From Dyadobacter sp. CY312 (GTDB lineage: Bacteria; Bacteroidota; Bacteroidia; Cytophagales; Spirosomataceae), in contig NZ_JAJUXG010000003.1 of the NCBI RefSeq assembly GCF_021390535.1, positions 124,001-188,000 on the forward strand: 64,000 nucleotides of DNA, read 5' to 3'. This document shows positions 45,612 to 53,862 of this stretch, piece by piece (position 1 is the first letter of the stretch; every line of letters starts with the position of its first letter). The notes below the pieces were generated by a model. The model was not told the origin of the DNA. It did not search any database and worked only from the letters and a program-made list of their open reading frames with translations. Made by a program: the position numbers and the translations under genes.

Positions 45612-46256
45612 TTGAAAAGAAAGTCTATCTACCTCATCCGTCACGGCGAAACAGATTTGAATCGCAAGGGCGTTGTTCAGGGAAGTGGTGTCAACTCTCC
45701 TCTCAATGAGTGGGGCGAAGCACAGGCCACCGCCTTTTTCAATGCTTACCAGCATGTTCCTTTTGATAAAATATATACCTCCGATTTACAACGAACGCAT
45801 CAAACGGTTCGCGGGTTCATCAACCAGGGTATTGCTCATGAGAGTTATGCAGGACTGAACGAAATTTCGTGGGGGGTGAGAGAAGGACGTGAGCCCAATA
45901 CCGGAGATAACAATTACTACCGTGAACTGACACAGGCGTGGAAAAACGGCAATGTGGAGCTTGCTTCCGAAGAAGGAGAAAGCCCTGTACAGGTTCGGGA
46001 CCGTCAGTTTCCGGTGATCGAGACCATCTTGTCACGACCGCATGAGAGAAACATTCTGGTTGCCATGCATGGCCGGGCAATGAGGGTGTTACTAACGACC
46101 CTTTTCAAAGAACCTTTGGTTAAAATGGATGATTACGGACATAGCAACCTTTGTTTGTACAAAATCAATTATTCTTACGAAACAGGCCTGTTTGAATTGG
46201 AGCTTGCGAACGATATAACGCACCTGCTTTCACTGGAAATCCCTCAAACCGTTTAA
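45612..46256 (+). CDS. Histidine phosphatase family protein
   Basis: Phosphoglycerate-mutase-like phosphatase of 214 residues. The catalytic motif is IRHGETDLNRKG with His11. Further matches are SPLNEWGEAQA, IYTSDLQRTHQT, EISWGVREGRE, and the second histidine in VAMHGRAMRVLL. The start is a TTG codon: no ATG precedes the RHG motif in frame, and the TTG gives a proper MKRKSIYLIRHGE beginning. The substrate is unknown; relatives act on phospho-sugars, nucleotide metabolites or cobalamin intermediates. It is transcribed away from menI, with 85 bases between the divergent starts. Confidence 0.88.
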   Translation: MKRKSIYLIRHGETDLNRKGVVQGSGVNSPLNEWGEAQATAFFNAYQHVPFDKIYTSDLQRTHQTVRGFINQGIAHESYAGLNEISWGVREGREPNTGDNNYYRELTQAWKNGNVELASEEGESPVQVRDRQFPVIETILSRPHERNILVAMHGRAMRVLLTTLFKEPLVKMDDYGHSNLCLYKINYSYETGLFELELANDITHLLSLEIPQTV

Positions 46257-46319
46257 ATACCGCTTATGTAGGGGCGATTCCATTGGTGTATTTATAATCA
46301 CAACTGAGTGCCGCCTTCC

Positions 46320-46327
46320 TACTTTTG
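46320..46327 (+). promoter_or_regulatory. Bacteroidota -7 box upstream of the LytS-type kinase gene
   Basis: TACTTTTG fits TAnnTTTG, 38 bases before ATG 46365. It lies downstream of an in-frame GTG at 46308, which argues against that GTG as the start. Confidence 0.5.
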
Positions 46328-46364
46328 TGGCTTAACCGTGGTACAATCCGCGGCTAACATCACC

Positions 46365-47435
46365 ATGTCCAAAAGACGTATTTATTGGACCTTACAGATC
46401 ATAGGATGGATGGTGCTCATCATGCTTGAGTTTATCCCCTACACGCTGGAATACGGTTTCGAATCAGGAGTTTTATATTCGGCATTGGCCAATGTTGGTT
46501 TAGGAATTTTCCTGACACACTGTTACCGACTGGTGCTTAAACGGTGGAACTGGTCGGCACTACCTCTACACAAACTTGCCCTGAGAGTGATTGCTTCTGT
46601 GCTTTTACTAGGACTTGTAATGGCTCTCGTAAATCAGCCTCTCGACCGCCATTATCTTGAAGAAAATCTGATCAATCAGCCCTTTTTGTTTTGGGGATAC
46701 TATGCAACCTGGTGTAAAAATCTCTTTGCGTGGATTTTGTCTTACACCGTTTATCAGTATGTAGAACAGGCAAGACTCGCCGGTTATGAAAAAATAATGC
46801 TGCGTATGTCTATGCGCGAAGCGGAAGCGAAAGTACTCCGTTCGCAGCTCAACCCACATTTCACCTTCAATGCTCTCAACAGTATCAGAGCACTGGTGTA
46901 TGAAGATCCTTCAAAAGCGCAGGTAAGTATTACGCAACTCTCCAACATTTTACGCAATTCATTACTGGCCGATCGCCGCAAAACGGTGGACCTGCAGGAA
47001 GAACTCCGAACCGTGGAAGACTACCTGGAACTGGAAAAGGTGAGATATGAGGAAAGGCTCCGTTATTCCATTGTTGCTCCTCCGCAGGCCATTTACTGGC
47101 AGGTGCCGCCCATGATGCTTCAGACTTTGGTAGAAAACGGCATCAAACATGGCGTATCCAAGGAAATGGGAGGTGGTTTTGTGGATCTGAAAGCAGATAT
47201 TGTTGACGAAGTTTTGCTAATTACAATCCGAAACTCGGGTAGTCTGATCTCTACCGAATCCACCACCTCGGAGTCGGGCGGTGTGGGTTTAAAAAACACG
47301 GCAGAGCGTCTTTCTATTTTATACGGCAAAGGAGCTTCTTTCAACATTTTTCAGGAAGCCGAAAAGGTCGTCTGTTCCGAGATTCGAATACCCACATTAT
47401 CGGTATCGGACAACAGTATGATGCAGGGAGCATAA
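46365..47435 (+). CDS. LytS/YehU-type sensor histidine kinase
   Basis: Membrane histidine kinase of 356 residues from ATG 46365. Four hydrophobic segments (about residues 7-28, 35-52, 73-92, 108-132) form the sensor. A coiled helix follows, then the His_kinase block QLNPHFTFNALNS with phospho-acceptor His165. The ATPase part has MMLQTLVENGIKHGV (N-box) and GGVGLKNTAERL (G-box). An in-frame GTG at 46308 is rejected because a -7 box lies after it. The response-regulator gene begins 59 bases downstream. Kinases of this class with LytTR partners often respond to cell envelope or metabolite signals; the signal here is unknown. Confidence 0.9.
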   Translation: MSKRRIYWTLQIIGWMVLIMLEFIPYTLEYGFESGVLYSALANVGLGIFLTHCYRLVLKRWNWSALPLHKLALRVIASVLLLGLVMALVNQPLDRHYLEENLINQPFLFWGYYATWCKNLFAWILSYTVYQYVEQARLAGYEKIMLRMSMREAEAKVLRSQLNPHFTFNALNSIRALVYEDPSKAQVSITQLSNILRNSLLADRRKTVDLQEELRTVEDYLELEKVRYEERLRYSIVAPPQAIYWQVPPMMLQTLVENGIKHGVSKEMGGGFVDLKADIVDEVLLITIRNSGSLISTESTTSESGGVGLKNTAERLSILYGKGASFNIFQEAEKVVCSEIRIPTLSVSDNSMMQGA

Positions 47436-47494
47436 AAGTGATTATTTTTGAAGAATATCATTTCTAAAACTATTGATAACCATAACAGCCAGCC

Positions 47495-48229
47495 ATGAGA
47501 ACCCTTATTGTAGATGATGAACGCCTAGCAAGAAATGAACTAAAAAGATTACTGGAACCATACACTAAAATTGAGATTGTGGGCGAAGCAGCCAACGCGG
47601 AAGAAGCCCTCGTAATGATAGATGAACTTCAGCCTGAGCTGTTGTTTCTGGACATTCAAATGCCAGGCAAAAATGGCTTTGAACTGCTTTCCTCTATTGA
47701 AGGCAAAACTCCGGAGGTTATTTTCACAACGGCTTATGATGAATATGCAATCAAGGCATTTGAATTCAACGCGCTTGATTATCTCCTAAAACCGATTGAC
47801 AACGAGCGACTTAAAGAAACAATACATCGTATTGAGGAAAACCAGGCACAACCGGAACATTCCTCGGAAACAAGCGAAAGGGCAGAAAAGATACTCGGTG
47901 AAAACGATCAGGTTTTTGTAAAAGACGGTGAAAAGTGCTGGTTTGTAAAACTGGGTAAAATCCGCTTGTTTGAATCAATGGGTAATTACGTACGTCTTCA
48001 TTTTGATGATCAGAAACCATTGGTATTAAAATCGCTGAACAACCTGGAAGAGCGACTTGACCCTAATACCTATTTCCGCGCAAACCGTAAGCATATCATC
48101 AACCTGCAATGGATAGAAAAAATTGAACCCTGGTTTAGCGGCGGACTGCTTGTAACCTTACAAGGCGGAGATAAAATTGAAATTTCGAGACGTCAGGCTA
48201 TACGATTTAAGGAGTTAATGAGTTTATAA
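47495..48229 (+). CDS. LytTR-family response regulator
   Basis: A 244-residue regulator with an N-terminal receiver (acidic pair Asp7-Asp8, phospho-acceptor Asp53 in FLDIQMPG, switch Thr in FTTAYDEYA, Lys in LLKPID) and a C-terminal LytTR DNA-binding domain (about 140-240). The LytTR part shows LFESMGNYVRLHF, YFRANRKHIINLQWIEKIEPWFSGG and EISRRQA. It should be phosphorylated by the kinase encoded directly upstream and bind direct-repeat targets. The linker of about 20 residues is rich in Glu and Ser. Confidence 0.93.
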   Translation: MRTLIVDDERLARNELKRLLEPYTKIEIVGEAANAEEALVMIDELQPELLFLDIQMPGKNGFELLSSIEGKTPEVIFTTAYDEYAIKAFEFNALDYLLKPIDNERLKETIHRIEENQAQPEHSSETSERAEKILGENDQVFVKDGEKCWFVKLGKIRLFESMGNYVRLHFDDQKPLVLKSLNNLEERLDPNTYFRANRKHIINLQWIEKIEPWFSGGLLVTLQGGDKIEISRRQAIRFKELMSL

Positions 48230-48260
48230 GATTAATATTTCAATAGCTTCAATTTCCAAA

Positions 48261-49073
48261 ATGCGTCTTACAAATTACATTTTATCAGCTCTTTTTACAG
48301 CTTTCATTGCCTGTAATCCATCAGAAAAGAAAGAAACCAGTGAAAAACTGGTTGACCTTAAAAATGGCAAATTACTGCTACAAAACTTTGGTACATGTGA
48401 TACGGTATTGAGTGCAGGAGTTTATATTAAAATTGCCACCTGGCTTCCCTCCGACTCTACTGCCGCAGCTGCCAATATTCGCACGCAGCTTGATAAAAAA
48501 CTAATTGACAGGATTAATTCTTACGGAGACAGCGCGAGCATAGCTTCTAATCCGGGAGCCAAAACAAGCACCAAATCCGCTTTTGAAGTTCTACATAAAA
48601 ACTACACTGATTTCAAAAAGGATTTCCCGGATGCACCAGGTTGCTGGTTTGTGGAGCTGAAAGGCGATACAGTGATGGTTACTCCTAAGGTGCTTTTGTA
48701 TCAGCTCGATCATTTTTCTTTTATGGGTGGAGCCCATCCCAATTCTTTCCGTTCGTTGCATGTGTTTGATGCTGTAACGGGCGAAGAAAAAGAAGCCAAA
48801 ACTTTCATTGCCGATTCTACCGCGTTACTTAAAAAAGTAGAAGCTGAGTTTAGAAAAATTGAAAAACTGGATGCATCCGCAAATTTGGAAGAAAGTGGTT
48901 ACTTTCTCTTAAATCATAAGTTCTTCATTCCTGCCAATTATACCTTCACAAAAGAGGGTGTATTATTCTATTACAATCCTTACGAAATCGCAGCCTATGC
49001 CCGCGGTGCAATTACATTTACCATTCCCTATAAAGAACTGGATGGTATCGTAAAAACAGATCTGATATTTTAA
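48261..49073 (+). CDS. DUF3298/RsiV-like lipoprotein
   Basis: A 270-residue lipoprotein: hydrophobic start (NYILSALFTAFIAC) with a lipobox Cys18, then a two-part fold matching DUF4163 plus DUF3298. The DUF4163-like part is about residues 45-140. The DUF3298 part contains FSFMGGAHPNSFRSLHVFDAVTGEE and FTKEGVLFYYNPYEIAAYARG, the same features as the extracytoplasmic domain of the anti-sigma factor RsiV, which binds lysozyme. It has no cytoplasmic anti-sigma segment, so lysozyme binding is possible but not shown. It lies 31 bases after the LytTR regulator gene and may be part of that operon. Convergent with radC, 3 bases apart. Confidence 0.8.
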   Translation: MRLTNYILSALFTAFIACNPSEKKETSEKLVDLKNGKLLLQNFGTCDTVLSAGVYIKIATWLPSDSTAAAANIRTQLDKKLIDRINSYGDSASIASNPGAKTSTKSAFEVLHKNYTDFKKDFPDAPGCWFVELKGDTVMVTPKVLLYQLDHFSFMGGAHPNSFRSLHVFDAVTGEEKEAKTFIADSTALLKKVEAEFRKIEKLDASANLEESGYFLLNHKFFIPANYTFTKEGVLFYYNPYEIAAYARGAITFTIPYKELDGIVKTDLIF

Positions 49074-49076
49074 CAT

Positions 49077-49781
49077 TCAAATGAGGCCTTCGTCCACAAA
49101 ACTGTAAAACCCGGTATCTGTGAAAATCAGGTGATCAACAACTGGAATACCAAGCATGTGGCCGGAGGCAACAATGTTTTCAGTCAGGTGTTTATCTTCC
49201 AAACTGGCCCGCAGCTGTCCTGAAGGATGATTGTGTACAAGAATTACAGAACTCGCCAGATGCTCGATGGCCTCTTTGAAAATCATCCGCGAATCAGCTA
49301 CCGTACCCGTCACACCGCCGCTGCTTACCCTCACGGTTTTCATGACAATATTTGCCTGATTCAATAGCAATATCCAAAACTCTTCATGCCGGAGATCCAT
49401 CATGTAAGGCTTCATTTCATCATAAATATCCTGAGGACTTGTGATTTTTCTCTTCTGATCGTCGACGATGTCTTTTCTTCGGCGGCCAAGTTCAAGTGCA
49501 GCTACAATGGTGATGGCTTTTGCTTCGCCGATGCCTTTATTTTTCATCAGGTCCTTAACGCTACGCTTCGCCAGTTCATTGATATTATTGCCGACACTGC
49601 TCATCATTTCCTTTGCCACATCCACAGCAGACAATGATGTTGTACCAGTATTGATCAAAATAGCGACCAGTTCCGCATCGGACAATGCAGCTTTGCCTTT
49701 CAGCAGAAGCTTTTCACGGGGACGATCTTCTTCTGCCCAGCTCCGGATGTTATGGGGATTAAAGTATTCGTTGTTAGCCAT
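49077..49781 (-). CDS. radC: RadC family JAB-domain protein
   Basis: A 234-residue protein with an N-terminal helix-hairpin-helix region (about 20-105: KLLLKGKAALSDAELVAILI, NKGIGEAKAITIVAALELGRR). The C-terminal JAB/MPN metalloprotease-like domain (about 115-233) has the zinc motif HNHPSG with His183 and His185, a downstream acid Asp196 (SLEDKHLT), and the LGIPVVDHLIFT end. The DNA-repair name is historical. The molecular role of RadC is unsettled, and a metal-dependent hydrolase role is inferred from the motif. Confidence 0.93.
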   Translation of the reverse strand: MANNEYFNPHNIRSWAEEDRPREKLLLKGKAALSDAELVAILINTGTTSLSAVDVAKEMMSSVGNNINELAKRSVKDLMKNKGIGEAKAITIVAALELGRRRKDIVDDQKRKITSPQDIYDEMKPYMMDLRHEEFWILLLNQANIVMKTVRVSSGGVTGTVADSRMIFKEAIEHLASSVILVHNHPSGQLRASLEDKHLTENIVASGHMLGIPVVDHLIFTDTGFYSFVDEGLI

Positions 49782-49839
49782 ATAGAGTAAGGTAATTTTA
49801 CTTCCTATGACGACAACTTGTTAAAATAGTAATCTTCCA

Positions 49840-51384
49840 CTACTGTCCCATTTCGGTGAGTGCAGCCCGGGCTTTGCTGTCTACACTATTTTTATACTCA
49901 TATTTTTTATAAGACATAGCCGTTTTGAAGGCCTGCACAGCCTTGGTTTTATGCCCGCTGTCTCTGTAAATATAACCCAATTGAAGTGCGGCACTAGCTC
50001 CGAATCCTATTGAAGCCCCTTTTGAAAGAACCACCGCCCTTTCTAGGTATGGCGTCGCCTCATTCTCCTTTCCTGATTTTTGAAGTATCCTACCCTTCCG
50101 ATAATTAAATTCTGTTTTGTCGGATAGAGAAGTAAAACTGTTCTCAGATACAGGATTCAGAAAGTTCTGGGCTTCAATGAGGTAACCCCCATCAGTCGCA
50201 TAACGCGATTTATAGAGTATTTTCTGCTGCGCCGTTATTTTACCTGAGGTGTATTCCCCTGCCATTCGAAGTGCAAGTTTATCAGCTTCGATAATTGCAC
50301 TGCCCTCGTTTCCAATCTCCCTGATAAACGGCAGAGCTTCGTTGTCGTGATTGGAAAGCCATTTGCACATAAACATCTTTAGATTGCTATCCTTAATGTA
50401 ATTGAACCCTCTGTAATCCTTCTGAAAAGCGGTGTACCAAGCAAAGGCAGAATCGTACTTACCTTGTTGTAACGCAATTTCGCCACGGAGATAGTTCAGA
50501 AAAGGGAATGTAATGTATTCATTACCGGAAGGAGCTTCATTGAGATACCACGAAGCCTCTTTGCTATTACCTTCCTTCATCAAAATGGTTGTGGCAAAAA
50601 AATGTAACAGCAAATTGTCAGGATGGTCCTTAGGGAGTTGTTTTACCTTCACAAGCTGCTTCGGCCCCAACTGTAATGTATAAGCATGAAGGAGAAGATC
50701 CATTAATTCGGCTTCCTGACGAAAAAACGGCTCTTCCGCAACCACCGTCTGAATCTCTTTTATTCCCTGATCTATGTTTCCACGCAGTCCAAGCACTTTG
50801 GTAACCCAGGTATAGTTTTCGGGAACGGACCCGATTAAAACATGCAAAAACCCCAGTGATTTTAAGGTTGGTGTAAATGAAGAAAATTTCTTCCGATTTT
50901 CATCCAGCAGCTTATATGCCTTTACAACTTCCCAGGCACCGCTCACCTCGTTACCAAACTTGATTTTTGCAAAAGCCCAATGCAACCGAATGTCAGCCTG
51001 AAAAAGTCTTTTATACGGAGAAGAATCAGGTAATTTTCCCACTGCCGCTAACCGGGAATCTTCTTTTTCTATTAGTTTTTTGTAAGCAACCTTATCTTCT
51101 GAAATCATGAGATAGTGCAGATCAGCATAATTATCAAGATATGCAATCAATACATTATCTTCATTTTGCTTCCGCTCTTCATCTATTAGGTTCCGCGCAG
51201 TCTGTATCCGGAGTTTTTGTATCTCAAAATATGCCCGCTGTAATTTAGGAGTGAACTTTACAAAAGCACCATCAGCCAGAACATTCCCATAAGAGCAGAA
51301 AACAATGATCCACACCACCGAAATACAACTGACGATCCCCTTTGTGACTTTTCGAAATTGGTATTTGAATAACAAATTCATCAT
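49840..51384 (-). CDS. TPR-containing exported protein
   Basis: A 514-residue protein with an N-terminal hydrophobic segment (GIVSCISVVWIIVFCSYGNVLA, about residues 16-37), so it is exported or membrane-tethered. The rest is alpha-helical with tetratricopeptide-like pairs, clearest at the C-terminus (YRKGRILQKSGKENEATPYLERAVVLS, AALQLGYIYRDSGHKTKAVQAFKTAM) and in the middle (LNYLRGEIALQQGKYDSAFAWYTAF). No enzyme motif is seen. It probably serves as a protein-protein scaffold in the periplasm. It follows the terminator of the zinc-ribbon gene and stands as its own unit. Confidence 0.75.
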   Translation of the reverse strand: MMNLLFKYQFRKVTKGIVSCISVVWIIVFCSYGNVLADGAFVKFTPKLQRAYFEIQKLRIQTARNLIDEERKQNEDNVLIAYLDNYADLHYLMISEDKVAYKKLIEKEDSRLAAVGKLPDSSPYKRLFQADIRLHWAFAKIKFGNEVSGAWEVVKAYKLLDENRKKFSSFTPTLKSLGFLHVLIGSVPENYTWVTKVLGLRGNIDQGIKEIQTVVAEEPFFRQEAELMDLLLHAYTLQLGPKQLVKVKQLPKDHPDNLLLHFFATTILMKEGNSKEASWYLNEAPSGNEYITFPFLNYLRGEIALQQGKYDSAFAWYTAFQKDYRGFNYIKDSNLKMFMCKWLSNHDNEALPFIREIGNEGSAIIEADKLALRMAGEYTSGKITAQQKILYKSRYATDGGYLIEAQNFLNPVSENSFTSLSDKTEFNYRKGRILQKSGKENEATPYLERAVVLSKGASIGFGASAALQLGYIYRDSGHKTKAVQAFKTAMSYKKYEYKNSVDSKARAALTEMGQ

Positions 51385-51430
51385 TTAAACCATCCTGGAT
51401 CCGAACTTAAGAAGGACGAGCGGTAAAATA

Positions 51431-51462
51431 AAAAAGGTTGTCCGATGAAAGACAACCTTTTC
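51431..51462 (-). terminator. Terminator after the zinc-ribbon coiled-coil gene
   Basis: On the minus strand, stem AAAAGGTTGTC/GACAACCTTTT (arms 51451-51461 and 51432-51442) is followed by TTTATTTTA. It lies 20 bases past the end of the zinc-ribbon gene. Confidence 0.85.
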
Positions 51463-51481
51463 AACCAAATATGATATGGTA

Positions 51482-52228
51482 CTATCTGCGTTGGTGAACT
51501 GGCTCAACGCTTTCTACGTCAGCAAGAATACGACCACAATGCTCACAAACGATCAATTTTTTTCTTTCTCGAATATCTGCCTGTCTTTGAGGCGGAACAA
51601 TGCTGAAACATCCTCCGCAAGCACCACGTGATACGTGCACAACTGCAAGACCATTTAGTGAATTCCCACGGATTTTATCGTAAGATTTCAACAAGCGGTC
51701 TTCTACTTTCTTGATGTGTTTTTCACGTTCAGCAAGAAGTGCTTTTTCTTCCGATTCACTTTCACTGGTAATTACCGAAAGCTCACCTTTTTTAGCTTTA
51801 AGATCTTCGTTTCTCTCGTTCAAAGTAGATTCTGCACGATTTGCATCATCTTCTATCAACCGGATACGTGCCTTGGCTTCATTAATTTTCTTGTCTGCAA
51901 GCTGCATATCAAGCTCCTGAAGCTCAATTTCTTTGGTTATGGCATCATATTCGCGGTTGTTACGAACATTCATTTGCTGATCTTTGTATTTTTTGATCAA
52001 CTTTTCACCGTCCTTTTGAGCACCTTTGAAACTGTCAATTTCAGAATTTAAATTGCTTATTTCGCTTTTGAACTTAGCCAAACGAGTTTCAAAACCTACG
52101 ATTTCATCTTCAAGATCTCTAACTTCTTCAGGAAGATCGCCACGCGTTTTTCGGATTTCGTCAAGGCTTGAATCAATTTCCTGCAATTTCAGGAGAGCGT
52201 CTAATTTTTGTGCGATTGTATTTTCCAT
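51482..52228 (-). CDS. Coiled-coil zinc-ribbon protein (C4-type, CdsZ-like)
   Basis: A 248-residue cytoplasmic protein. Residues about 10-180 are a long charged coiled-coil hairpin (KLDALLKLQEIDSSLDEIRKTRG and a Glu/Lys-rich return). The C-terminal zinc ribbon has two CxxC pairs, CGGC in RGACGGCFSIVPPQ and CEHC in IVCEHCGRILAD. The family is the widespread C4-type zinc ribbon proteins; a chlamydial member is named CdsZ. It is adjacent to the Nif3-like gene on the same strand, a pairing that is common in bacteria and suggests a shared housekeeping function still unknown. Confidence 0.9.
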   Translation of the reverse strand: MENTIAQKLDALLKLQEIDSSLDEIRKTRGDLPEEVRDLEDEIVGFETRLAKFKSEISNLNSEIDSFKGAQKDGEKLIKKYKDQQMNVRNNREYDAITKEIELQELDMQLADKKINEAKARIRLIEDDANRAESTLNERNEDLKAKKGELSVITSESESEEKALLAEREKHIKKVEDRLLKSYDKIRGNSLNGLAVVHVSRGACGGCFSIVPPQRQADIRERKKLIVCEHCGRILADVESVEPVHQRR

Positions 52229-52330
52229 GTATGTCTTTAATGGACTTGTTTCAATGCGTAATTTGGTGAGAGATAGTATCCCGGATATTTTTAACAGCTA
52301 ACTGACTAAATAAATTGTTGAAATTGCTTT

Positions 52331-53431
52331 CTAGACAAAATATTTAACCGGATTGGTATTGACATCCGACAAACAGAGTGCGAAATTACTAAAAATTCCT
52401 GACAAATAATTATATAGTAAATCTTTAGTAAATACTTCGCTTTCATAATGCCCTATGTCACAGATCATGATCTTGTTCTCAGCGTCGAAAAACTCATGAT
52501 ATTTATAGTCGGCCGTTACGAAAACATCTGCCTTTGCACTTTTGGCGTGGGATAACAGAAAACTTCCCGCTCCGCCGCAAACAGCCACTTTCTTGATGGT
52601 CACACTCGCAGGCTCGGTATATTTAACCACAGAAGCATTCATTTTTATTTTAAGAAGCTGTAAAAAGTCCTGAACGGGCAAGGCAGACGGCAATTCTCCA
52701 ATCGCCCCCGATCCTACTTCCTGATTTTCGTTTTCCAGGAGATGTAAATAGTAGGCAATTTCTTCGTAAGGGTGTGTTTTCCTTAAAGCACCGAGCACGG
52801 CATTTTCGAGATGTGAAGGAAACATTACCTCAATCCGATGCTCGTTCACTTCTTCAAGACTGCCCGGAGTTCCGATTACAGGCTTTGCTTCTTTGCCTGG
52901 CAGAAAAGTCCCTGTACCCTCAATACGGAAACTGCAATGTTTGTATTCACCAATTTGACCTGCACCGGCATTAAACAACGCATCCAGGATTACCTGAGAA
53001 TGTGAAATGGGAGTAAAAAAAGTCAGTTTTTTAAGTAGTTGCTTCTTGGGTGCAAGTATTTTGAGATTCTCCAAACCGAGTCGTTCAGCAATCATGCGAT
53101 TCACTCCGGAACCTACATGATCCAGATTTGTATGAATGGCATAAATCGCAATGTTGTATTGAATGGCCCTGATAATGGTTCTTTCCACGTAATTTTTACC
53201 ATTCAGTTTTTTAAGACCTTTAAAGATAATAGGGTGATGGGCGATAATCAGGCTACAATTTTTCCTTCTTGCCTCTTCCACAACATCTTCGGTAACATCA
53301 AGTGAAATAAGCACACCTGTTACCTCTTCGGCCGGGTTTCCCACAATGAGTCCGGCGTTGTCATAATCTTCCTGATATGAAAGCGGAGCCAATTTTTCCA
53401 ATTCAGCAGTAAGGTCTCTTATTTGGGGCAT
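52331..53431 (-). CDS. Nif3-like dinuclear metal centre protein
   Basis: A 366-residue member of the NIF3/YqfO family, which forms hexamers with a two-metal site. Metal ligands are visible in IIAHHPIIFKGLKKL and in IYAIHTNLDHVGSGVN. A third set lies near the C-terminus in MICDIGHYESEVF. Between the two halves sits the inserted PII-like domain typical of longer members (about 130-235: KLTFFTPISHSQVILDALFNAGAGQIG, GTGTFLPG, THPYEEIAYYLH). Reported links are to GTP cyclohydrolase-like folds and metal handling. The function is not firmly known. The zinc-ribbon gene follows after 102 bases. Confidence 0.92.
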   Translation of the reverse strand: MPQIRDLTAELEKLAPLSYQEDYDNAGLIVGNPAEEVTGVLISLDVTEDVVEEARRKNCSLIIAHHPIIFKGLKKLNGKNYVERTIIRAIQYNIAIYAIHTNLDHVGSGVNRMIAERLGLENLKILAPKKQLLKKLTFFTPISHSQVILDALFNAGAGQIGEYKHCSFRIEGTGTFLPGKEAKPVIGTPGSLEEVNEHRIEVMFPSHLENAVLGALRKTHPYEEIAYYLHLLENENQEVGSGAIGELPSALPVQDFLQLLKIKMNASVVKYTEPASVTIKKVAVCGGAGSFLLSHAKSAKADVFVTADYKYHEFFDAENKIMICDIGHYESEVFTKDLLYNYLSGIFSNFALCLSDVNTNPVKYFV

Positions 53432-53516
53432 TTTTATTTAATTTACAACTATTTCATAATCAGAACAATTCTGATTAAAGCCAATTTTATTTGCAAATAA
53501 ATAACTATTTTGATGT

Positions 53517-53524
53517 CAAAAGTA
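53517..53524 (-). promoter_or_regulatory. Possible -7 box for the Nif3-like gene
   Basis: On the minus strand this reads TACTTTTG (TAnnTTTG). It abuts the -33 element of the tRNA-Asp promoter on the other strand, giving overlapping divergent promoters. No clear -33 partner was found. Confidence 0.35.
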
Positions 53525-53554
53525 TTGCAATGGAAAATAAAAATACTAGTTTTG
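53524..53554 (+). promoter_or_regulatory. Promoter of tRNA-Asp, Bacteroidota type
   Basis: A -33 TTG (53525-53527) and a -7 box TAGTTTTG (53547-53554) are separated by exactly 19 bases, the spacing of the Bacteroidota primary sigma consensus. The tRNA begins 36 bases further on. Confidence 0.7.
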
Positions 53555-53590
53555 CACCACGTTAAACGATAACGATCGGAAACGAAGTCT

Positions 53591-53667
53591 GGTTTGGTAG
53601 TTCAGTTGGTTAGAATACATGCCTGTCACGCATGGGGTCGCGGGTTCGAGTCCCGTCCAGACCGCCA
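53591..53667 (+). tRNA. tRNA-Asp (GTC)
   Basis: Complete cloverleaf of 77 bases with encoded CCA. The acceptor GGTTTGG pairs with CCAGACC (one G-T pair), the D arm contains GTTCAGTTGGTTAGAAT, and the anticodon stem CATGC/GCATG encloses loop CTGTCAC with anticodon GTC. The T arm is GCGGG-TTCGAGT-CCCGT and the discriminator base is G, as expected for aspartate. Confidence 0.97.
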
Positions 53668-53673
53668 GAAATT

Positions 53674-53711
53674 AAAAAAGCCCTTAAATCGCAAGATTTA
53701 AGGGCTTTTTT
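53674..53711 (+). terminator. Terminator after tRNA-Asp
   Basis: 17-bp perfect stem AAAAAAGCCCTTAAATC (53674-53690) with its complement at 53695-53711, a 4-base loop and six terminal T. It starts 7 bases after the tRNA. Confidence 0.93.
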
Positions 53712-53715
53712 GTTG

Positions 53716-53788
53716 TACTATGCCTGTTGCACGGAGCTTTAATAGCAATTCGAGTCCCGCCGGGTGGCCGTACCCCCAGACCGCCAGA
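53716..53788 (+). pseudogene. Decayed tRNA-Asp-like 3' copy
   Basis: Just after the tRNA terminator, ATGCCTGT recurs (as in the anticodon arm), then ATTCGAGTCCCG (T arm, 53748-53759), and finally CCAGACCGCCAGA (53776-53788), identical to the tRNA acceptor end at 53657-53669. The acceptor 5' strand and D arm are missing and a stretch is inserted between T arm and acceptor end, so it cannot fold as a tRNA. Either a second tandem tRNA that decayed, or a duplicated 3' end left by integration. Confidence 0.6.
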
Positions 53789-53807
53789 TACAATATCAAA
53801 ATACATT

Positions 53808-53840
53808 AAAATCCTGTAAATCACATATTTACAGGATTTT
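53808..53840 (+). terminator. Second terminator hairpin after the tRNA remnant
   Basis: 14-bp perfect stem AAAATCCTGTAAAT (53808-53821) with its complement at 53827-53840, a 5-base loop and a T-rich tail. It would suit the lost second tRNA copy. Confidence 0.8.
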
Positions 53841-53862
53841 TCTTTTTCTGAAATACACCAAA

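Noticed and set aside
48261..49073. DUF3298 lipoprotein as a true anti-sigma factor
   Set aside because: It is a lipoprotein without the cytoplasmic anti-sigma segment and membrane helix of RsiV, and no ECF sigma gene is next to it.
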